7,156 nt of DNA from positions 1-7,156 of the forward strand of contig JAUIEM010000452.1 of NCBI GenBank assembly GCA_030428695.1. The letters run 5' to 3'. The position numbers and the translations under genes are program-made. Below are positions 6,785 to 7,156 of this stretch, in pieces. The notes beneath the pieces are model-generated. The model was not told the origin of the DNA. It saw only the letters and a program-made list of their open reading frames with translations, and did not search any database. Origin of the DNA: a bacterium (lineage in GTDB: Bacteria; Planctomycetota; J058; JAJDCP01). Numbering within the stretch: the first letter of the stretch is position 1; each line of letters begins with the position of its first letter.

Positions 6785-6853
6785 GCGGCCCGGAGCCCAT
6801 CCTCGCGGGCTGCAGCGACGTAACACGAGCGACTTCCCTGAGGAGGGTCCCGC

Positions 6854-7156
6854 GTGTCGAACCGAAGCACCAGGGCCGGGCTGCTGCTCGGCGTCACGGT
6901 CATCGTCGCCCTCGGGCTGGCGCTCTACCTGCAGCCGCCTGAGCCCGCTCCCGAGCCCGAGCGCCCGGGCACTCCGGAGGGAGTTCCCGAAGCGCCGCCG
7001 GAGGCGCAGCACATGCCGCCCGACGCGCTGCCCGACGCGCCGCCGGAGGTCGGGGCGCCTGAGCCCGCTCCCGCCGGGGACAGCCTGGCGGTGCCAGAGC
7101 GTGTCGAGGTGCCGAGCGAGTCGGCGCCGGAGGAGGCCGGGCAGCGTCTGTGGGGC
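6854..7156 (+). CDS. Membrane-anchored Pro/Glu-rich protein, 3'-truncated by the window edge
   Basis: The frame opens at a GTG with AGGAGGG at 6841-6847, seven bases from the AGGAGG core to the start, and stays open for 101 codons to the window end. The N-terminus (MSNRSTR) is short and basic, followed by one hydrophobic helix at about residues 8-25 (AGLLLGVTVIVALGLALYL), which looks like a signal anchor without an obvious cleavage site or lipobox. Everything after it is a Pro-, Glu- and Ala-rich linker that should be extended and outside the cytoplasm. The last visible residues, QRLWG, could be the start of a beta-sandwich domain such as a carboxypeptidase-regulatory-like repeat, but that is a guess. 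The 69-bp gap after the SDR gene holds only a weak 5-bp hairpin (6794-6798 with 6807-6811), so the gene may share the upstream transcript. Confidence 0.72.
   Translation, partial: MSNRSTRAGLLLGVTVIVALGLALYLQPPEPAPEPERPGTPEGVPEAPPEAQHMPPDALPDAPPEVGAPEPAPAGDSLAVPERVEVPSESAPEEAGQRLWG
6936..7073 (+). repeat. In-frame direct repeat in the Pro/Glu-rich linker
   Basis: CGCCTGAGCCCGCTCCCG occurs at 6936-6953 and again at 7056-7073, exactly 120 bases (40 codons) apart, each encoding a PEPAP unit. Between them an 11-base unit GCCCGACGCGC is repeated at 7018-7028 and 7030-7040, encoding PDA twice. Such low-complexity repeats in linkers grow and shrink by slippage or recombination. Confidence 0.7.

Noticed and set aside
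6794..6811. Hairpin AGCCC/GGGCT after the SDR stop as a terminator
   Set aside because: The stem has only five pairs with an eight-base loop and no T-run, which is expected by chance in this GC content.

Overview
The window comes from a very GC-rich bacterial chromosome. The kinase style points to a Planctomycetota or Myxococcota-like organism: a Pkn-type Ser/Thr kinase with DWG in place of DFG, one transmembrane helix and a long TPR tail. This placement is inference from gene style; there is no rRNA or marker gene. I see no RNA genes, CRISPR array, insertion sequence or integrase.

Layout. Left edge to 1199 (+): the 3' part of an ABC-2 type transporter permease whose start and ATPase partner lie outside. 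1200-4388 (-): a 1062-residue membrane Ser/Thr protein kinase with about 16 C-terminal TPRs, converging on the permease with no base between the two stop codons. 4389-4559: a 171-bp gap with a lone TTGACA hexamer, a small GC hairpin and a short orphan reading frame that looks like the end of an FGE-type protein. 4560-5291 (-): a 243-residue tail-anchored protein with a helical N-terminal half and a DUF4919-like segment, same strand and upstream of the kinase. 5292-5489: a divergent promoter region. 5490-6113 (+): a small protein whose predicted secondary structure fits the Roadblock/LC7 fold, with a disordered Pro/Arg-rich tail. 6110-6784 (+): a short-chain dehydrogenase/reductase coupled to it by an ATGA overlap and lacking the usual catalytic serine. 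6854 to the right edge (+): the start of a membrane-anchored, Pro/Glu-rich protein.

How they may work together. The two leftward genes could form a membrane signalling pair: a kinase with a cytoplasmic catalytic domain and an extracytoplasmic TPR array, and a small tail-anchored helical protein. The rightward genes form a separate short operon (Roadblock-like and SDR), possibly continuing into the anchored protein. No substrate, ligand or pathway can be read from the window. I found no convincing new defence or mobile system; the most unusual points are the unrecognised tail-anchored kinase neighbour, the Roadblock-like/SDR coupling and the Ser-less SDR active site.
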